From Microbacterium sp. EST19A (lineage in GTDB: Bacteria > Actinomycetota > Actinomycetes > Actinomycetales > Microbacteriaceae), in assembly GCF_019969685.1 (NCBI RefSeq), contig NZ_JAHXYZ010000001.1:62001-126000 (forward strand): a stretch of DNA of 64,000 bases, in the 5' to 3' direction. Made by a program: the position numbers and the translations under genes. The notes under the pieces were generated by a model. It searched no databases. It saw nothing but the letters and a program-made list of their open reading frames with translations, and was not told the DNA's origin. Within the stretch, counting starts at the first letter, position 1. Every line of letters begins with the position of its first letter. Positions 31,336 through 40,264 of this stretch are shown one piece after another.

Positions 31336-31556
31336 GCTGCTCCTCCCTCGAACTGGCGCGACGCCTCGGCAGCGGCGGCGAGGCCGGCATTGGCGGAGGC
31401 ATCGGAGGTCACGGGGCGCTTGAGGTAGGCGACGAGGCCACCCTCGGGACCCTGCACGACCTGGACGAGCTCCCAGCCCTGCTTGCCCCAGTTATTGAGG
31501 ATCGCGGCCGTGTTGTGGATCAGCAGCGGGGTGGTGAGGTACTCCCACGTGGTCAT
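31332..31556 (-). CDS. DUF4177-like small protein
   Basis: 74 aa. The opening TTWEYLTTPLLIHNTAAILN, followed by WGKQGWELVQVV, is the typical DUF4177 pattern of a short beta-alpha-beta fold; the C-terminus is an Ala-rich tail. The family has no known function. It is the first gene of the pair with the RidA protein. The divergent PBP gene starts 113 bp away. Confidence 0.8.
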   Translation of the reverse strand: MTTWEYLTTPLLIHNTAAILNNWGKQGWELVQVVQGPEGGLVAYLKRPVTSDASANAGLAAAAEASRQFEGGAA

Positions 31557-31656
31557 GGCACTCCTGTCGATTCGGGCTCTGCACCCCGACGGAGGGGCTC
31601 AGGACCCGGTCGGATGAGGTTCAGGCTCGTCAAAGGCGGTATTCAGGGAACTCCCC

Positions 31657-31662
31657 TACGAT
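31657..31662 (+). promoter_or_regulatory. -10 box giving a leaderless PBP transcript
   Basis: TACGAT (TANNNT form) ends exactly 7 bases before the PBP ATG at 31670, and no Shine-Dalgarno sequence lies in between. Transcription would start at or next to the A of ATG. No clear -35 was found. Confidence 0.5.
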
Positions 31663-31669
31663 CAAGCGT

Positions 31670-34243
31670 ATGCCCCAAAAGAAGAATCGCACGGTGAGAG
31701 GCGTGCTCGGCGGTCTCGTCGGGCTCGTCGGTCTGAGCGCCGTCGCCGGTCTCCTGGTCACCGCGAGCGTCACCCCGGTCCTCGCGATGACCGGTGTCGC
31801 CGGCACGCAGGCACTGACCCTGTTCGACAACCTGCCGGAGAACCTCAACCCCGGCACCCCGATGGAGCAGTCGACCATCTACGCCACCGCCCCGGACGGC
31901 ACCGCGGTCGAACTCGCCTCCTTCTACGAGCAGAACCGCGTCCCTGTGAAGTACGACCAGGTTGCACCGGTTCTGTACGACGCGATCCTCTCCAGTGAGG
32001 ACAAGAACTTCTACAGTCACGGCGGCGTCAACGTCGGAGCCACCGTGAAAGCGCTGGTCGACAACGTCCGTGGCACCTCCAGCCGCGGCGCGTCGACGAT
32101 CAGCCAGCAGTTCGTCAAGAACGTGCTGATCCAGCAGTGCGAGCAGGATGTCGACACGACCTCCGAGACGTACTCCGAAGAGCTGCAGCAGTGTTGGCTC
32201 GACGCCACGAACGCCGTGGGCAGCAAGGGCATCGAGCGCAAACTGCAGGAGATGCGCTACGCGATCCAGATCGAGAAGGACTTCTCGAAGAACGACATCC
32301 TGCTCGGCTACCTGAACATCGCCAACTTCGGCGGCACGGTCTACGGCATCGAGTCCGCAGCCAATTACTACTTCTCGACCACGGCAGCCAACCTGACGGT
32401 GGCGCAGGCGGCGACGCTCGCCGGCATCGTGCAGAACCCGAACACCTTCCGCATCGACAAGCCGGAGGCGGGCACCGGCACCAACGCGGAGGGCGTGGCG
32501 ACCAACACCGCTGCCGACGGCTACGCGGAGACGGCGGACCGACGCAATTACGTGCTCGGCCGCATGCTCGCCGACGGCAAGATCACGCAGGCGCAGTACG
32601 ACGAGGCGAAAGCCTCCGTCATCGAGCCCCTGATCAACCCGCCGACGCAGGGTTGCGCGGCCGCCGGACGCAACGCGTACTTCTGCCAGTACGTGAAGTC
32701 GATCATCGAGACCGACGAGTCGTTCGGCGAGACCCTCCAGGACCGCCGCGACCTGCTCCGCCGAGGCGGCCTCAAGATCTACACGACGCTGGACTTCCGT
32801 ATCCAGGACCCGGCGACGCAGGCGATGGCCGACATCGCTCCGACGAGCTACGGGGCGTACTTCGGCGCGGCCGGCACCTCGATCCAGGTCGGCACCGGCC
32901 GCATCCTGTCGATGACGCAGAACACGCTGTTCAGCGAGACGGTCACCGACAATCCGGATTACACCTCACTCGTGTTCGCCGGCGACAAGAAGCACGGCGA
33001 CTCGGTCGGGTTCCCGGTCGGTTCGACGTACAAGCTCTTCACGCTGATCGACTGGCTCGAGAAGGGCCACTCGGTGAATGAGCGCGTCAATGGCGCACTG
33101 TCGACGAACATGAAGTTCACCGCCGCGGCCTGCGGCGGCGGAACCATGACCGCCAACACCAAGGAGATCGGCAACTTCAACAGCCAGAACGGCTACACGG
33201 GAACGGTGATGAACTTCACCGCCCAGTCGCTGAACAGCGGGTTCTTCGCGATGGCCTCGAAGCTCGATCTCTGCGACATCAACAAGGTCGCCGACCGCAT
33301 GGGTGTCACGCTCGCCACCGGTGAGAAGACCTACGAGGACAACGTGCCCTTCAACGTGCTCGGGTCGAAGAACATCTCGCCTCTGGCGATGGCGAATGCG
33401 TACGCGACCGTCGCGAGCGGCGGCACGTACTGCACGCCGCGCGCCATCGACAAGGTCGTCGGCGCCGACGGCAAGGATCGGGAACTCCCGGCGGCGTCCT
33501 GCACCGCCGGCGTCATCAGCCCGGAGGTGGCGGCGACCGCGGCCTATGCCCTCCAAGGCGTCATGGCGTCGGGCGGGACCGGTCGCGACGCGAACCCCAA
33601 TGACGGCACCCCGTTGATCGGCAAGACCGGTACGCACAACACGTACGGGACGATGATGATCGAATCGAGCACCCAGGTCGCGACCGCAGTCTGGGTCGGC
33701 CGTTCGCAGGGCCAGGAGAACATCTACCGTCAGCGGTACAACGGACGCGAGCTCAACCTGATGCGCTACCCGTTGGCCGAGATCACGCAGCGAGCCGCGA
33801 ACGCGGCCTACGGCGGCGACGCGTTCCCGCCCCCCTCGCAGGACCTGATCAAGGTAGTGCTGACGCAGGTGCCGAGCGTGGTCGGAATGACAATCGACGC
33901 TGCCAAGGCGACCCTCGAGGGCGCCGGGTTCGTGTTCTCGCAGAGCGGCGAGGTGAACAGCGACCTGGCTCCCGGTCTCGTCGCCCTCCAGGACCCCAGC
34001 GGTCAGGCTCCTGCGGGAGCGACAATCACCGTGTCGACCAGCAACGGGCAGGGCACGACGGTCCCCGCCAACCTGGCGGGGATGTCGAAAGCCCAGGCAC
34101 AAGCCGCGTTGATCGCTGCCGGGTTCACGACGATCTCTCCCGACCCATCCTGCAATCCAGGATCTGCGGTCGTCACAAGCTCTGATCCCGCTCCCGGGAC
34201 CGCGGCGAGCAAGAGCACCCCGGTCTCGTTCACATGCCAGTAG
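31670..34243 (+). CDS. class A penicillin-binding protein with PASTA domains
   Basis: 857 aa bifunctional cell-wall polymerase. A basic N-terminus and one membrane helix (about 12-40) precede the GT51 glycosyltransferase domain with catalytic Glu in LSSEDKNFYSHGGV (E110) and RGASTISQQFVKN. The transpeptidase has STYK (S452), SLNSG and KTGT (K652). Two PASTA repeats (about residues 735-857: VPSVVGMTIDAAKATLEGAG and VPANLAGMSKAQAQAALIAA) end the protein. It resembles PonA-type PBPs of actinobacteria. The phosphoesterase gene overlaps its 3' end by 10 bp. Confidence 0.95.
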   Translation: MPQKKNRTVRGVLGGLVGLVGLSAVAGLLVTASVTPVLAMTGVAGTQALTLFDNLPENLNPGTPMEQSTIYATAPDGTAVELASFYEQNRVPVKYDQVAPVLYDAILSSEDKNFYSHGGVNVGATVKALVDNVRGTSSRGASTISQQFVKNVLIQQCEQDVDTTSETYSEELQQCWLDATNAVGSKGIERKLQEMRYAIQIEKDFSKNDILLGYLNIANFGGTVYGIESAANYYFSTTAANLTVAQAATLAGIVQNPNTFRIDKPEAGTGTNAEGVATNTAADGYAETADRRNYVLGRMLADGKITQAQYDEAKASVIEPLINPPTQGCAAAGRNAYFCQYVKSIIETDESFGETLQDRRDLLRRGGLKIYTTLDFRIQDPATQAMADIAPTSYGAYFGAAGTSIQVGTGRILSMTQNTLFSETVTDNPDYTSLVFAGDKKHGDSVGFPVGSTYKLFTLIDWLEKGHSVNERVNGALSTNMKFTAAACGGGTMTANTKEIGNFNSQNGYTGTVMNFTAQSLNSGFFAMASKLDLCDINKVADRMGVTLATGEKTYEDNVPFNVLGSKNISPLAMANAYATVASGGTYCTPRAIDKVVGADGKDRELPAASCTAGVISPEVAATAAYALQGVMASGGTGRDANPNDGTPLIGKTGTHNTYGTMMIESSTQVATAVWVGRSQGQENIYRQRYNGRELNLMRYPLAEITQRAANAAYGGDAFPPPSQDLIKVVLTQVPSVVGMTIDAAKATLEGAGFVFSQSGEVNSDLAPGLVALQDPSGQAPAGATITVSTSNGQGTTVPANLAGMSKAQAQAALIAAGFTTISPDPSCNPGSAVVTSSDPAPGTAASKSTPVSFTCQ

Positions 34244-35175
34244 GCGAACCCCGATCCGCACACCCGGCCCTCATCGCGCTCGGCGCGGTGGGGGCCGTGG
34301 GTGTCGCGGCGGCGGTGTGGGGCATCGGGATCGAGCGCTACCTGTTCACGGTGCGCGAGCCCACGGCATCCGCTCTCGCCCCGGGGTCGGCACCGATCCG
34401 CGTGCTGCACATCTCTGATGCGCACATGGCACCGTGGCAGCACCGCAAGCAGGACTGGCTGGCATCTCTCGCGCAGCTGAAGCCCGACCTCATCGTGAAC
34501 ACGGGCGACAACCTCGGCCATCGTGACGGACTCCAGGGCATCCGGCGCTCCTTCGATCCGTTCGCCGGCATCCCCGGAGTCTTCGTGCACGGCTCGAACG
34601 ACGTCGTCGGTCCGTCGCCGCGCAACCCGCTGCGGTACTTCCTCGGCCCGTCGAAGAAGCAGCACGAGCCCGAGGCGCTCGACACCGACGCGATGGACCG
34701 CTACTTCACCGAGGAACTCGGCTGGACCGAGCTCGACAACGCGGCGACCCGGATGACCATCGCCGGCAACCCCGTGGACCTGTTCGGCGTGAACGACGCG
34801 CACCGCGACTGGGATCGCCTGGACGTCCTTCCTGCGGCGATCGACGCCCTCGGGCGCGCGGATGCCGGCACCACGCGGCTCGGCGTCACGCACGCGCCCT
34901 ACCAGCGGGTGCTCAATGGATTCATCGACCTCGGCGCCGACGCCATCTTCGGCGGTCACACCCACGGCGGCCAGGTCTGCCTCCCCGGCTACGGCGCACT
35001 GGTGGCGAATTGCGACATCCCCCTCAAGCAGGCGAAGGGCCTCAGCACCTGGGCGCGCGACGGCCGCACCGTGCCGCTGAACGTCAGCGCCGGCTGCGGT
35101 CACTCCATCTACGCGCCGGTGCGTTTCGCCTGCCGCCCGGAGGCGACGCTGCTCACGCTGACCGCCCGGGCCTGA
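34234..35175 (+). CDS. membrane-anchored metallophosphoesterase
   Basis: 313 aa. One N-terminal hydrophobic helix (about 10-32) anchors a calcineurin-like domain with all metal motifs: [24 protein letters not shown], and the late [17 protein letters not shown]. YaeI/PA-type phosphoesterases of this form include lipid and cyclic-nucleotide hydrolases; the substrate is not predictable. Its start lies inside the PBP gene (10 bp overlap), suggesting co-expression with cell-wall synthesis. Confidence 0.9.
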   Translation: MPVGEPRSAHPALIALGAVGAVGVAAAVWGIGIERYLFTVREPTASALAPGSAPIRVLHISDAHMAPWQHRKQDWLASLAQLKPDLIVNTGDNLGHRDGLQGIRRSFDPFAGIPGVFVHGSNDVVGPSPRNPLRYFLGPSKKQHEPEALDTDAMDRYFTEELGWTELDNAATRMTIAGNPVDLFGVNDAHRDWDRLDVLPAAIDALGRADAGTTRLGVTHAPYQRVLNGFIDLGADAIFGGHTHGGQVCLPGYGALVANCDIPLKQAKGLSTWARDGRTVPLNVSAGCGHSIYAPVRFACRPEATLLTLTARA

Positions 35176-35211
35176 TCGCCCGTTCGATTCGGTGCGCGGG
35201 ACATTTCCCTG

Positions 35212-35217
35212 TAGACT
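35212..35217 (+). promoter_or_regulatory. -10 box of tRNA-Pro
   Basis: TAGACT, 15 bases before the mature 5' end of tRNA-Pro; the same hexamer precedes tRNA-Lys at 14132. No convincing -35 is visible. Confidence 0.45.
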
Positions 35218-35232
35218 CGGAGGGTTGCAAAA

Positions 35233-35310
<78 letters not shown>

Positions 35311-35318
35311 TGACACCG

Positions 35319-35344
35319 GAAGGCCGCCCTCAGGGGCGGCCTTC
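35319..35344 (+). terminator. terminator after tRNA-Pro
   Basis: GAAGGCCGCCC and GGGCGGCCTTC form a perfect 11-bp stem around a TCAG loop, followed by TCTGT. Confidence 0.85.
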
Positions 35345-35375
35345 TCTGTACAGGGACTGCGCACGAAAGGGACTC

Positions 35376-35852
35376 ATGGGCTCTCTGCTCCCCGCGCCGC
35401 GCCGTCGCACCCGCGTGTGGGCGCTCGCCCTCGGCATCCCGTTCCTCGCGGGTCTCGCCCTGCTGACGCTGACACCGTCGCGGGTCGAGGAATCGATGCC
35501 GAACCTGCTGGATCTCGTGCTCTCGATAGCCCACCGCCTCGGCTGGGCCTCGCTCGACTTCACGCGCCTCGAGGTCCTCGCGAACGTCCTGGTCTTCATC
35601 CCCGTGGGCATCCTCGCCTTCGTCCTGCTCCCCCGCCGGGTCTGGATGCTGTCGCTGCTGGTCGGGCCGCTGCTGTCCCTCTCGATCGAGGCCGCACAGC
35701 GCATCGCCCTTCCCCATCGCGCCGCGACGGTGACCGATGTGATCGCCAACTCGTCCGGCGCCACGGCAGGAGTCGTGTTCGCCGTGCTGTGCACGCTCTT
35801 CTTCGCCGTGCGCGCTGCACCGCGACGATCTCCTAGGCTGGAAGCATCATGA
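35376..35852 (+). CDS. VanZ-family membrane protein
   Basis: 158 aa from the ATG at 35376 with GAAAGGGA upstream; the frame open further 5' runs into the terminator. About four membrane helices. VanZ-like marks are LLTLTPSRVEESMPN, EVLANVLVFIPVGILAF, LSLSIEAAQRIA and RAATVTDVIANSSGATAG. VanZ gives teicoplanin resistance in enterococci; most homologues are of unknown role in the envelope. It overlaps the HAD gene by 4 bp. Confidence 0.88.
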   Translation: MGSLLPAPRRRTRVWALALGIPFLAGLALLTLTPSRVEESMPNLLDLVLSIAHRLGWASLDFTRLEVLANVLVFIPVGILAFVLLPRRVWMLSLLVGPLLSLSIEAAQRIALPHRAATVTDVIANSSGATAGVVFAVLCTLFFAVRAAPRRSPRLEAS

Positions 35853-36604
35853 CCTCTCCTGCTCTCGTCGCCTTCGACCTCGACGACACGCTCGCCCCGT
35901 CGAAGGGCCTGATCGATCAGCGCATCGCCGATCTGCTGCGTGCCCTGCTGCGGTCGGTCGACGTGGCCATCATCTCGGGAGGCAACGAGGAGCAGTTCCG
36001 TACGCAGGTGATCGCTCGGCTCGGCGGTGCGGATGCCGCGGACCTCGCGCGCCTGCACCTGCTGCCCACCTGCGGCACCCGGTACCTGCGCCATGACGGC
36101 ACGGATTTCGCTCCCGTGTACGCCCACGACCTGAGCGATGCGGAGAAGACCGCCGCCCTGACCGCACTGCGCGAAGAGGCCGAGCGTCTCGGACTGTGGG
36201 AGCCCGAACCCTGGGGCGAGATCCTCGAGGACCGCGGCTCGCAGATCACCTTCTCGGCGCTCGGCCAGCGCGCTCCCCGCGAGGCCAAGCACGCATGGGA
36301 CCCGACGGGCGCGAAGCGCGGCCTGCTCCGTGACGCGGTCGGCGCACGGCTCCCCGGGCTCGAGGTGCGCTCCGGCGGCTCGACCTCGATCGACATCACG
36401 CAGGCCGGCATCGACAAGGCCTTCGGCATGCGGCGGCTCGCCGAGCACACCGGCATCCCTCTCTCCGCGATGCTCTTCTACGGCGACCGCCTCGATGAGG
36501 GCGGGAACGACTACCCCGTGCTCGCGATCGGCGTGCCCTCGGTCGCGGTCGAGGGCTGGGAAGACACCGCCGACAAGCTCGACGCACTCCTGCCGACCCT
36601 CTGA
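35849..36604 (+). CDS. HAD-IIB phosphatase, phosphomannomutase-like
   Basis: 251 aa. HAD motif I is AFDLDDTLAPSK, motif II is AIISGGNEEQF, motif IV is LFYGDRLDEGGNDYPV, with a C2-type cap between. The spacing and SGGSTSIDITQAGIDKAFGM resemble eukaryote-type phosphomannomutase and Cof-like sugar phosphatases. The exact substrate is unclear. It is translationally coupled to the VanZ gene. Confidence 0.85.
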   Translation: MTSPALVAFDLDDTLAPSKGLIDQRIADLLRALLRSVDVAIISGGNEEQFRTQVIARLGGADAADLARLHLLPTCGTRYLRHDGTDFAPVYAHDLSDAEKTAALTALREEAERLGLWEPEPWGEILEDRGSQITFSALGQRAPREAKHAWDPTGAKRGLLRDAVGARLPGLEVRSGGSTSIDITQAGIDKAFGMRRLAEHTGIPLSAMLFYGDRLDEGGNDYPVLAIGVPSVAVEGWEDTADKLDALLPTL

Positions 36605-36642
36605 ATCGGCGCGGACCGACAGCAGGGCTCTAGCATGGCGTC

Positions 36643-37485
36643 ATGGATGCCCTGCTGATCGTCATCATCACGGCCGCGATCGCCAGCCTCGCCTGCTGGC
36701 TGCTCTCGCTCATCACCCGCGACACCTCCTGGGTCGATCGCGCGTGGTCGATCGTGCCGATCGTCTACGTGTGGATCTTCGTCGCCGGAGCTTTCGCCCA
36801 GGGCGACGGCTCCGTGCGCGTCGTGATCATGGGCGTGCTCGCGACCCTGTGGGGTGCACGCCTCACCTTCAACTTCGCACGCAAGGGCGGCTACACCGGC
36901 ATGGAGGACTACCGCTGGGCGATCCTCCGGAAGCGGATGAAGCCCTGGCAGTTCCAGATCTTCAACGTGCTGTTCATCATCGCGTACCAGATGACCCTGC
37001 TCGTGCTGATCACCCTCCCCGCCGCCGTCGCCGCGCAGAATCCGGCTGCGCTGACCGGCTGGGACGCGCTCTTCGTGGTCGCCTTCCTCGGCTTCCTCTT
37101 CGGCGAGACGGTCGCCGACCAGCAGCAGTGGCGCTTTCACCAGCGCAAGAAGGCCGCCGGCGGCACGCTGGCACCGGGCTTCGCAACGGGTGGCCTGTTC
37201 CGGTTCAGTCGCCACCCGAACTTCTTCTTCGAGCAGGCGCAGTGGTGGGCGTTCTACGCGATCGGCGCGACCGCCGCGGTGGCCGGAGGCGCGGGCGTCC
37301 TGGGCGGAGCACTGAATCCGACGATCGTCGGACCGGCGCTGCTCACCGTGCTCTTCATCGGATCGACCATCTTCACCGAGTCCATCACGGCGGGCAAGTA
37401 TCCCGCCTACGCCGAGTACCGGCGCACCACATCGATGCTCGTGCCCTGGCCGCCGCGCGCTCGCACCGCGGTGACGCAGTCCTGA
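36643..37485 (+). CDS. DUF1295 membrane protein
   Basis: 280 aa with about six membrane helices. Characteristic of DUF1295 (steroid 5-alpha-reductase-like C-terminal fold) are DTSWVDRAWSIVPIVYVW, WGARLTFNFARKGGYTGMED, and GGLFRFSRHPNFFFEQAQWW. The C-terminus TAGKYPAYAEYRRTTSMLVP is also typical. These proteins may be NADPH-dependent reductases of lipids; the substrate here is unknown. It follows the HAD gene by 38 bp and is convergent with lldD. Confidence 0.87.
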   Translation: MDALLIVIITAAIASLACWLLSLITRDTSWVDRAWSIVPIVYVWIFVAGAFAQGDGSVRVVIMGVLATLWGARLTFNFARKGGYTGMEDYRWAILRKRMKPWQFQIFNVLFIIAYQMTLLVLITLPAAVAAQNPAALTGWDALFVVAFLGFLFGETVADQQQWRFHQRKKAAGGTLAPGFATGGLFRFSRHPNFFFEQAQWWAFYAIGATAAVAGGAGVLGGALNPTIVGPALLTVLFIGSTIFTESITAGKYPAYAEYRRTTSMLVPWPPRARTAVTQS

Positions 37486-37518
37486 CCGGCGGCCGGGCTC
37501 AGACGACGACGAACTCGC

Positions 37519-38778
37519 TCAGCGGACGACGGCCTCGCTCACCGCGCGCGACACCGGCACCAGCCGGGTGAGCTGCGTGACATGGCCGGGCTCGAGCTCC
37601 GCGAGCGACGAGACACCGAGCAGCCGCATGGTGCGCTCGATCTCGCTGCGGAGGATCGCGATCGTGCGGTCGACACCCTGGCGCCCGCCCGCCATCAGTC
37701 CGTAGAGGTACGCGCGGCCGATGAGCGTGAAGTCGGCACCGAGCGCGACCGCGGCCACGACATCCGCACCGTTCATGATGCCGGTGTCGATCATCACCGT
37801 GAAGTCGTCGCCGACGGCCTTGCGCACCTCGGGCAGCAGGTGGAACGGGATCGGCGCCCGATCGAGCTGACGACCGCCATGGTTGGACAGCACGATGCCG
37901 TCGACGCCTTCGTCACGCAGCCGCACCGAGTCCTCGACGTTCTGCACGCCCTTGATGACGATCTTCCCGGGCCAGATGTCGCGGATCACAGCGAGGTCGT
38001 CGTAGCTGATGGTCGGGTCCATGGCGGCGTCCAGCAGCTCCCCGACGGTGCCGCCGGTCGTGCTGAGCGAGGCGAACTCGAGCTTCGGGGTGGTGAGGAA
38101 GTCGTACCACCACCACGGCCGCGGGATCGCGTTGATGATCGTGCCGAGCGTGAGCTGGGGAGGGATGCTGAACCCGTTGCGCTTGTCCCGCAGGCGGGCA
38201 CCGGCGACCGGGGTGTCGACCGTGAACTGCAGCGTGTCGAAGCCGGCGGTGGCGGCGCGACGGGTGAGCTCGTAGGAGATCTCACGGTCGCGCATGACGT
38301 AGAGCTGGAACCAGTTGCGGCCGTGCGGGTTGGCGGCCTTGACGCCCTCGATCGAGGTCGTGCCGAGAGTCGACAGGGTGAACGGAATGCCTGCCGCTGC
38401 GGCGGCGCCCGCACCGGCGACCTCGCCCTCGGTCTGCATGAGCCGCGTGAATCCGGTCGGCGCGATGCCGAACGGCAGCGCCGACGGTCCGCCGAGGATC
38501 TCGACGGACGTGTCGACCGTGGGCGCCGGCCGCAGGATGCCGGGGTGAAACTCGACGTCCTGGAACGCCTGGCGTGCACGCGTGAGCGAGAGCTCGCCCT
38601 CGGCCGCGCCGTCGGTGTAGTCGAAGGCCGCCTTCGGGGTGCGGCGCTTCGCGATCGTGCGGAGGTCGTCGATCGTGAGCGCGCCGTCGAGGCGGCGCTT
38701 GCGGCCGTCGAGCTCGGGCTTCTTGAACTTCATCAGTTCGAGAAGCTCGACGGGATTGGGAAGCTGGCGCTGGACCAT
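37519..38778 (-). CDS. lldD: FMN-dependent alpha-hydroxy-acid dehydrogenase, probable L-lactate dehydrogenase
   Basis: 419 aa from the ATG at 38778; the longer frame reaches into lldR. Flavin-binding and catalytic motifs are [38 protein letters not shown] and the active-site [16 protein letters not shown], then [14 protein letters not shown]. Its N-terminus carries [20 protein letters not shown] as in actinobacterial LldD. It oxidises L-lactate to pyruvate and passes electrons to the respiratory chain. It lies 20 bp downstream of the regulator, forming an lldR-lldD operon. Confidence 0.9.
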   Translation of the reverse strand: MVQRQLPNPVELLELMKFKKPELDGRKRRLDGALTIDDLRTIAKRRTPKAAFDYTDGAAEGELSLTRARQAFQDVEFHPGILRPAPTVDTSVEILGGPSALPFGIAPTGFTRLMQTEGEVAGAGAAAAAGIPFTLSTLGTTSIEGVKAANPHGRNWFQLYVMRDREISYELTRRAATAGFDTLQFTVDTPVAGARLRDKRNGFSIPPQLTLGTIINAIPRPWWWYDFLTTPKLEFASLSTTGGTVGELLDAAMDPTISYDDLAVIRDIWPGKIVIKGVQNVEDSVRLRDEGVDGIVLSNHGGRQLDRAPIPFHLLPEVRKAVGDDFTVMIDTGIMNGADVVAAVALGADFTLIGRAYLYGLMAGGRQGVDRTIAILRSEIERTMRLLGVSSLAELEPGHVTQLTRLVPVSRAVSEAVVR

Positions 38779-38798
38779 GGTGTGCCTCTCGGTGCGGG

Positions 38799-39503
38799 TC
38801 AGGGGGTCAGGATCTGGGTGTAATAGCCGGTGATGTGGGAGCGGACGAGAGAGCGCGCGACATCGGCATCGCCCGCATCGATCGCGGCGACGAGCGCGTG
38901 GTGCTCGCCCCTCAGGCGCGCGGCCATCGTCCCCCAATCGGAGATCGCGGCGACGCCGCCCTGCACGTACGACTCGATCGACGAGCGGAGGCCGGCCATC
39001 ATCGCCGCGATCACGGTGTTGCCGCTCCCCTCCGCGAGCGAGAGGTGCAGCTGCGCGTCGAGGGCGAGGAACTCCTCCGGCGTCAGGTCCGCCGCATCCA
39101 TCGCCTCGAGCAGTTCGTGCGCCCGCACGGTGTCGCGCTCGTCGGCTTCGGCCATGGCGCCGACGACCGCGTCTTCGAGCACGAGACGGGTCTGCACGAC
39201 ATCGGTGAGCGGGAAGCCCTGCGCCGCGACCTGCAGGCGCAGCAGTGCGGACATCCCACCGGTCGGCGTCGCGATGACGATCGCACCCGACTGCGGTCCG
39301 GAGCCGGTGGCCGTGCGGATCAGCCCCATCACCTCGAGGACGCGGAACGCCTCACGCACACTGGAGCGCCCGACGCCGAGTTCGCTCGCCAGATCGCGCT
39401 CCGAAGCCAACCTGTCTCCGGGACCGAGGCGGCCGTCGAGGAGGTCGCGCTCGATGTGCTCGAGGACGAGGCGCCAGGCGCGGGCGGGCTGCTGCTCCGG
39501 CAT
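38799..39503 (-). CDS. lldR: FadR/GntR-family regulator of the lactate operon
   Basis: 234 aa. The winged-helix N-terminus reads [20 protein letters not shown] then [20 protein letters not shown], and an all-helical FCD ligand domain follows, with His/Asp metal or acid ligands around [17 protein letters not shown] and [10 protein letters not shown]. Its position before lldD suggests a lactate-sensing repressor. Two TGTGGTC-N-GACCAC palindromes upstream of its start fit autoregulation by a FadR-type dimer. Confidence 0.85.
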   Translation of the reverse strand: MPEQQPARAWRLVLEHIERDLLDGRLGPGDRLASERDLASELGVGRSSVREAFRVLEVMGLIRTATGSGPQSGAIVIATPTGGMSALLRLQVAAQGFPLTDVVQTRLVLEDAVVGAMAEADERDTVRAHELLEAMDAADLTPEEFLALDAQLHLSLAEGSGNTVIAAMMAGLRSSIESYVQGGVAAISDWGTMAARLRGEHHALVAAIDAGDADVARSLVRSHITGYYTQILTP

Positions 39504-39541
39504 CCGTCCTCCTTGCTGGCGTGTGCGTGCGGCGCTGTCGG

Positions 39542-39556
39542 TGTGGTCCGACCACA
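39542..39556. promoter_or_regulatory. lldR operator 1
   Basis: TGTGGTCCGACCACA, a perfect 7+7 palindrome around one base with the TGGT-N-ACCA core of FadR-type GntR regulators. It overlaps the 3' half of a minus-strand -10 candidate (TACTGT, 39555-39560). Confidence 0.75.
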
Positions 39557-39564
39557 GTAGCGCG

Positions 39565-39579
39565 TGTGGTCAGACCACG
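39565..39579. promoter_or_regulatory. lldR operator 2
   Basis: TGTGGTCAGACCACG, a second copy 23 bp from the first and differing in only two bases. It fills the spacer between the -10 candidate and a TTGCGT -35 candidate (39578-39583, minus strand), so two dimers would block the promoter completely. Confidence 0.75.
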
Positions 39580-39601
39580 CAAACGGGCGCGAGGCGGGCG
39601 G

Positions 39602-40255
39602 TCAGCCCAGGCGTCCGCCGGACTCCTCGAGGTAACAGGTGCCGCACAGCGACTCGTACGTCGTCAGCTCGGGCGCCGCGGAACCGTCGGCGCCCTCGTC
39701 GATCGCGACCTGGTCGCCGTCGAACACGAAGCGCCCACCGACGACGCGACCGTTGAAGACGGCCTTGCGTCCGCAGCGGCAGATCGTCTTGAGCTCCTCC
39801 AGCGAGTGCGCGATCGCCAGCAGCCGGGCGGAACCCGGGAACGCGTGGGTCAGGAAGTCGTTGCGGATGCCGTACGCCATCACCGGGATGCCGTCTTCGA
39901 TCGCGATCCGGAAGAGGTCATCGACCTGCGCCGGAGTGAGGAACTGCGCCTCGTCGATGAGCAGGCAGGCCACGTCGACCGGTCCGCTGGGGATCAGCTC
40001 CTGCTCGACCGACCGCCGCACACGGTCACGGTGCTCGGCGAACAGCGTCCGCGCGTCGTCACCGGGGCCGATGAGGAAATCGACCTCGCGGGTGACGCCG
40101 AGACGGCTGGCGATCTCGGACGCGCCCTTCGTGTCGATGGCGGGCTTGGCGAGCAGCACGTGCTGACCGCGCTCCTCGTAGTTGTACGCAGCCTGCAGCA
40201 GCGAGGTCGACTTCCCCGAGTTCATCGCGCCGTAGCGGAAGTAGAGCTTCGCCAC
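39602..40255 (-). CDS. tdk: thymidine kinase
   Basis: 217 aa type II enzyme. P-loop RYGAMNSGKSTSLLQAAYNY, LLIDEAQFLTPAQVDDLF as Walker B, PVMAYGIRNDFLT, and a zinc site with the pairs CRCGRKA and SLCGTCYLE. It phosphorylates thymidine in the salvage pathway. It lies only 9 bp from the mqo stop and on the same strand, so it may share the mqo message. Confidence 0.95.
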   Translation of the reverse strand: MAKLYFRYGAMNSGKSTSLLQAAYNYEERGQHVLLAKPAIDTKGASEIASRLGVTREVDFLIGPGDDARTLFAEHRDRVRRSVEQELIPSGPVDVACLLIDEAQFLTPAQVDDLFRIAIEDGIPVMAYGIRNDFLTHAFPGSARLLAIAHSLEELKTICRCGRKAVFNGRVVGGRFVFDGDQVAIDEGADGSAAPELTTYESLCGTCYLEESGGRLG

Positions 40256-40264
40256 GGTGCCGAC

